Assembly (NCBI GenBank): GCA_946623875.1
Contig: CAMORO010000024.1
Location: forward strand, 1-32,864
DNA: 32,864 nucleotides
From: an uncultured Lachnospiraceae bacterium
GTDB taxonomy: Bacteria > Bacillota > Clostridia > Lachnospirales > Lachnospiraceae
Direction of reading: 5' to 3'
Of this stretch, positions 32,838 to 32,864 are shown in pieces. The notes under the pieces were generated by a model. The model was not told the origin of the DNA. It did no database searches and saw only the letters and a program-made list of their open reading frames with translations. Both the position numbers and the translations under genes were made by a program. Numbering within the stretch: position 1 is the stretch's first letter; every line of letters starts with the position of its first letter.

Positions 32838-32864
32838 AGGCTCATCTCCAAAAATTAAATTTTG

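Overview
The window looks like chromosomal DNA of a motile anaerobic Firmicute of the family Lachnospiraceae; Butyrivibrio or a close relative is my guess. The reasons are moderate GC, strong AGGAGG ribosome sites, a DUF6240 protein directly upstream of flagellin, a Gram-positive type Tad pilus cluster (Flp1-like pilin, DUF5702, FHA/DUF6382, no secretin) and DUF3737. The genus is inference; family membership is better supported.

Bases 1-4350 hold unlinked housekeeping and accessory genes. They are a tandem GNAT acetyltransferase (cut by the window edge), a minus-strand XRE regulator with a small secreted protein, an orphan leader with an intrinsic terminator in front of a DUF3737 protein, and adenine phosphoribosyltransferase. 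Bases 4350-6840 encode a large secreted surface protein with a choice-of-anchor A-like domain, pilin/Cna-B-like domains and a Cys/Trp-rich C-terminus. A tRNA-Lys(CTT) with its own promoter and terminator follows on the minus strand.

Bases 7131-16540 form a co-directional run: TatD, RsmA, a TPR protein with a repeat-rich acidic linker and a degenerate AAA-like domain, GlgB, and a membrane-bound nucleotide-sugar 4,6-dehydratase. Bases 16540-21530 are a late flagellar unit. A sigma-28-like promoter precedes a 1046-residue DUF6240 protein with a FliK-like C-terminus, followed by flagellin and a FliS-like chaperone, closed by a strong terminator.

Bases 21530-31410 are a complete monoderm Tad pilus operon: tadZ, tadA, tadB, an enlarged tadC, flp, a DUF5702 TadG-like protein, two TadE-like proteins, the prepilin peptidase tadV and an FHA protein. 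A near-consensus sigma-A promoter drives it through a leader of about 280 nt. That leader contains a 71-bp element repeated without gaps (58/71 identical) just upstream of the pilin gene. In both copies one reading frame is open through the element, and in the first copy it lies inside an unannotated 49-codon ORF. I regard this paired element as the best candidate for something undescribed. The window ends with a minus-strand pair, a flavodoxin-like/SCP2 fusion protein and a HIT hydrolase.
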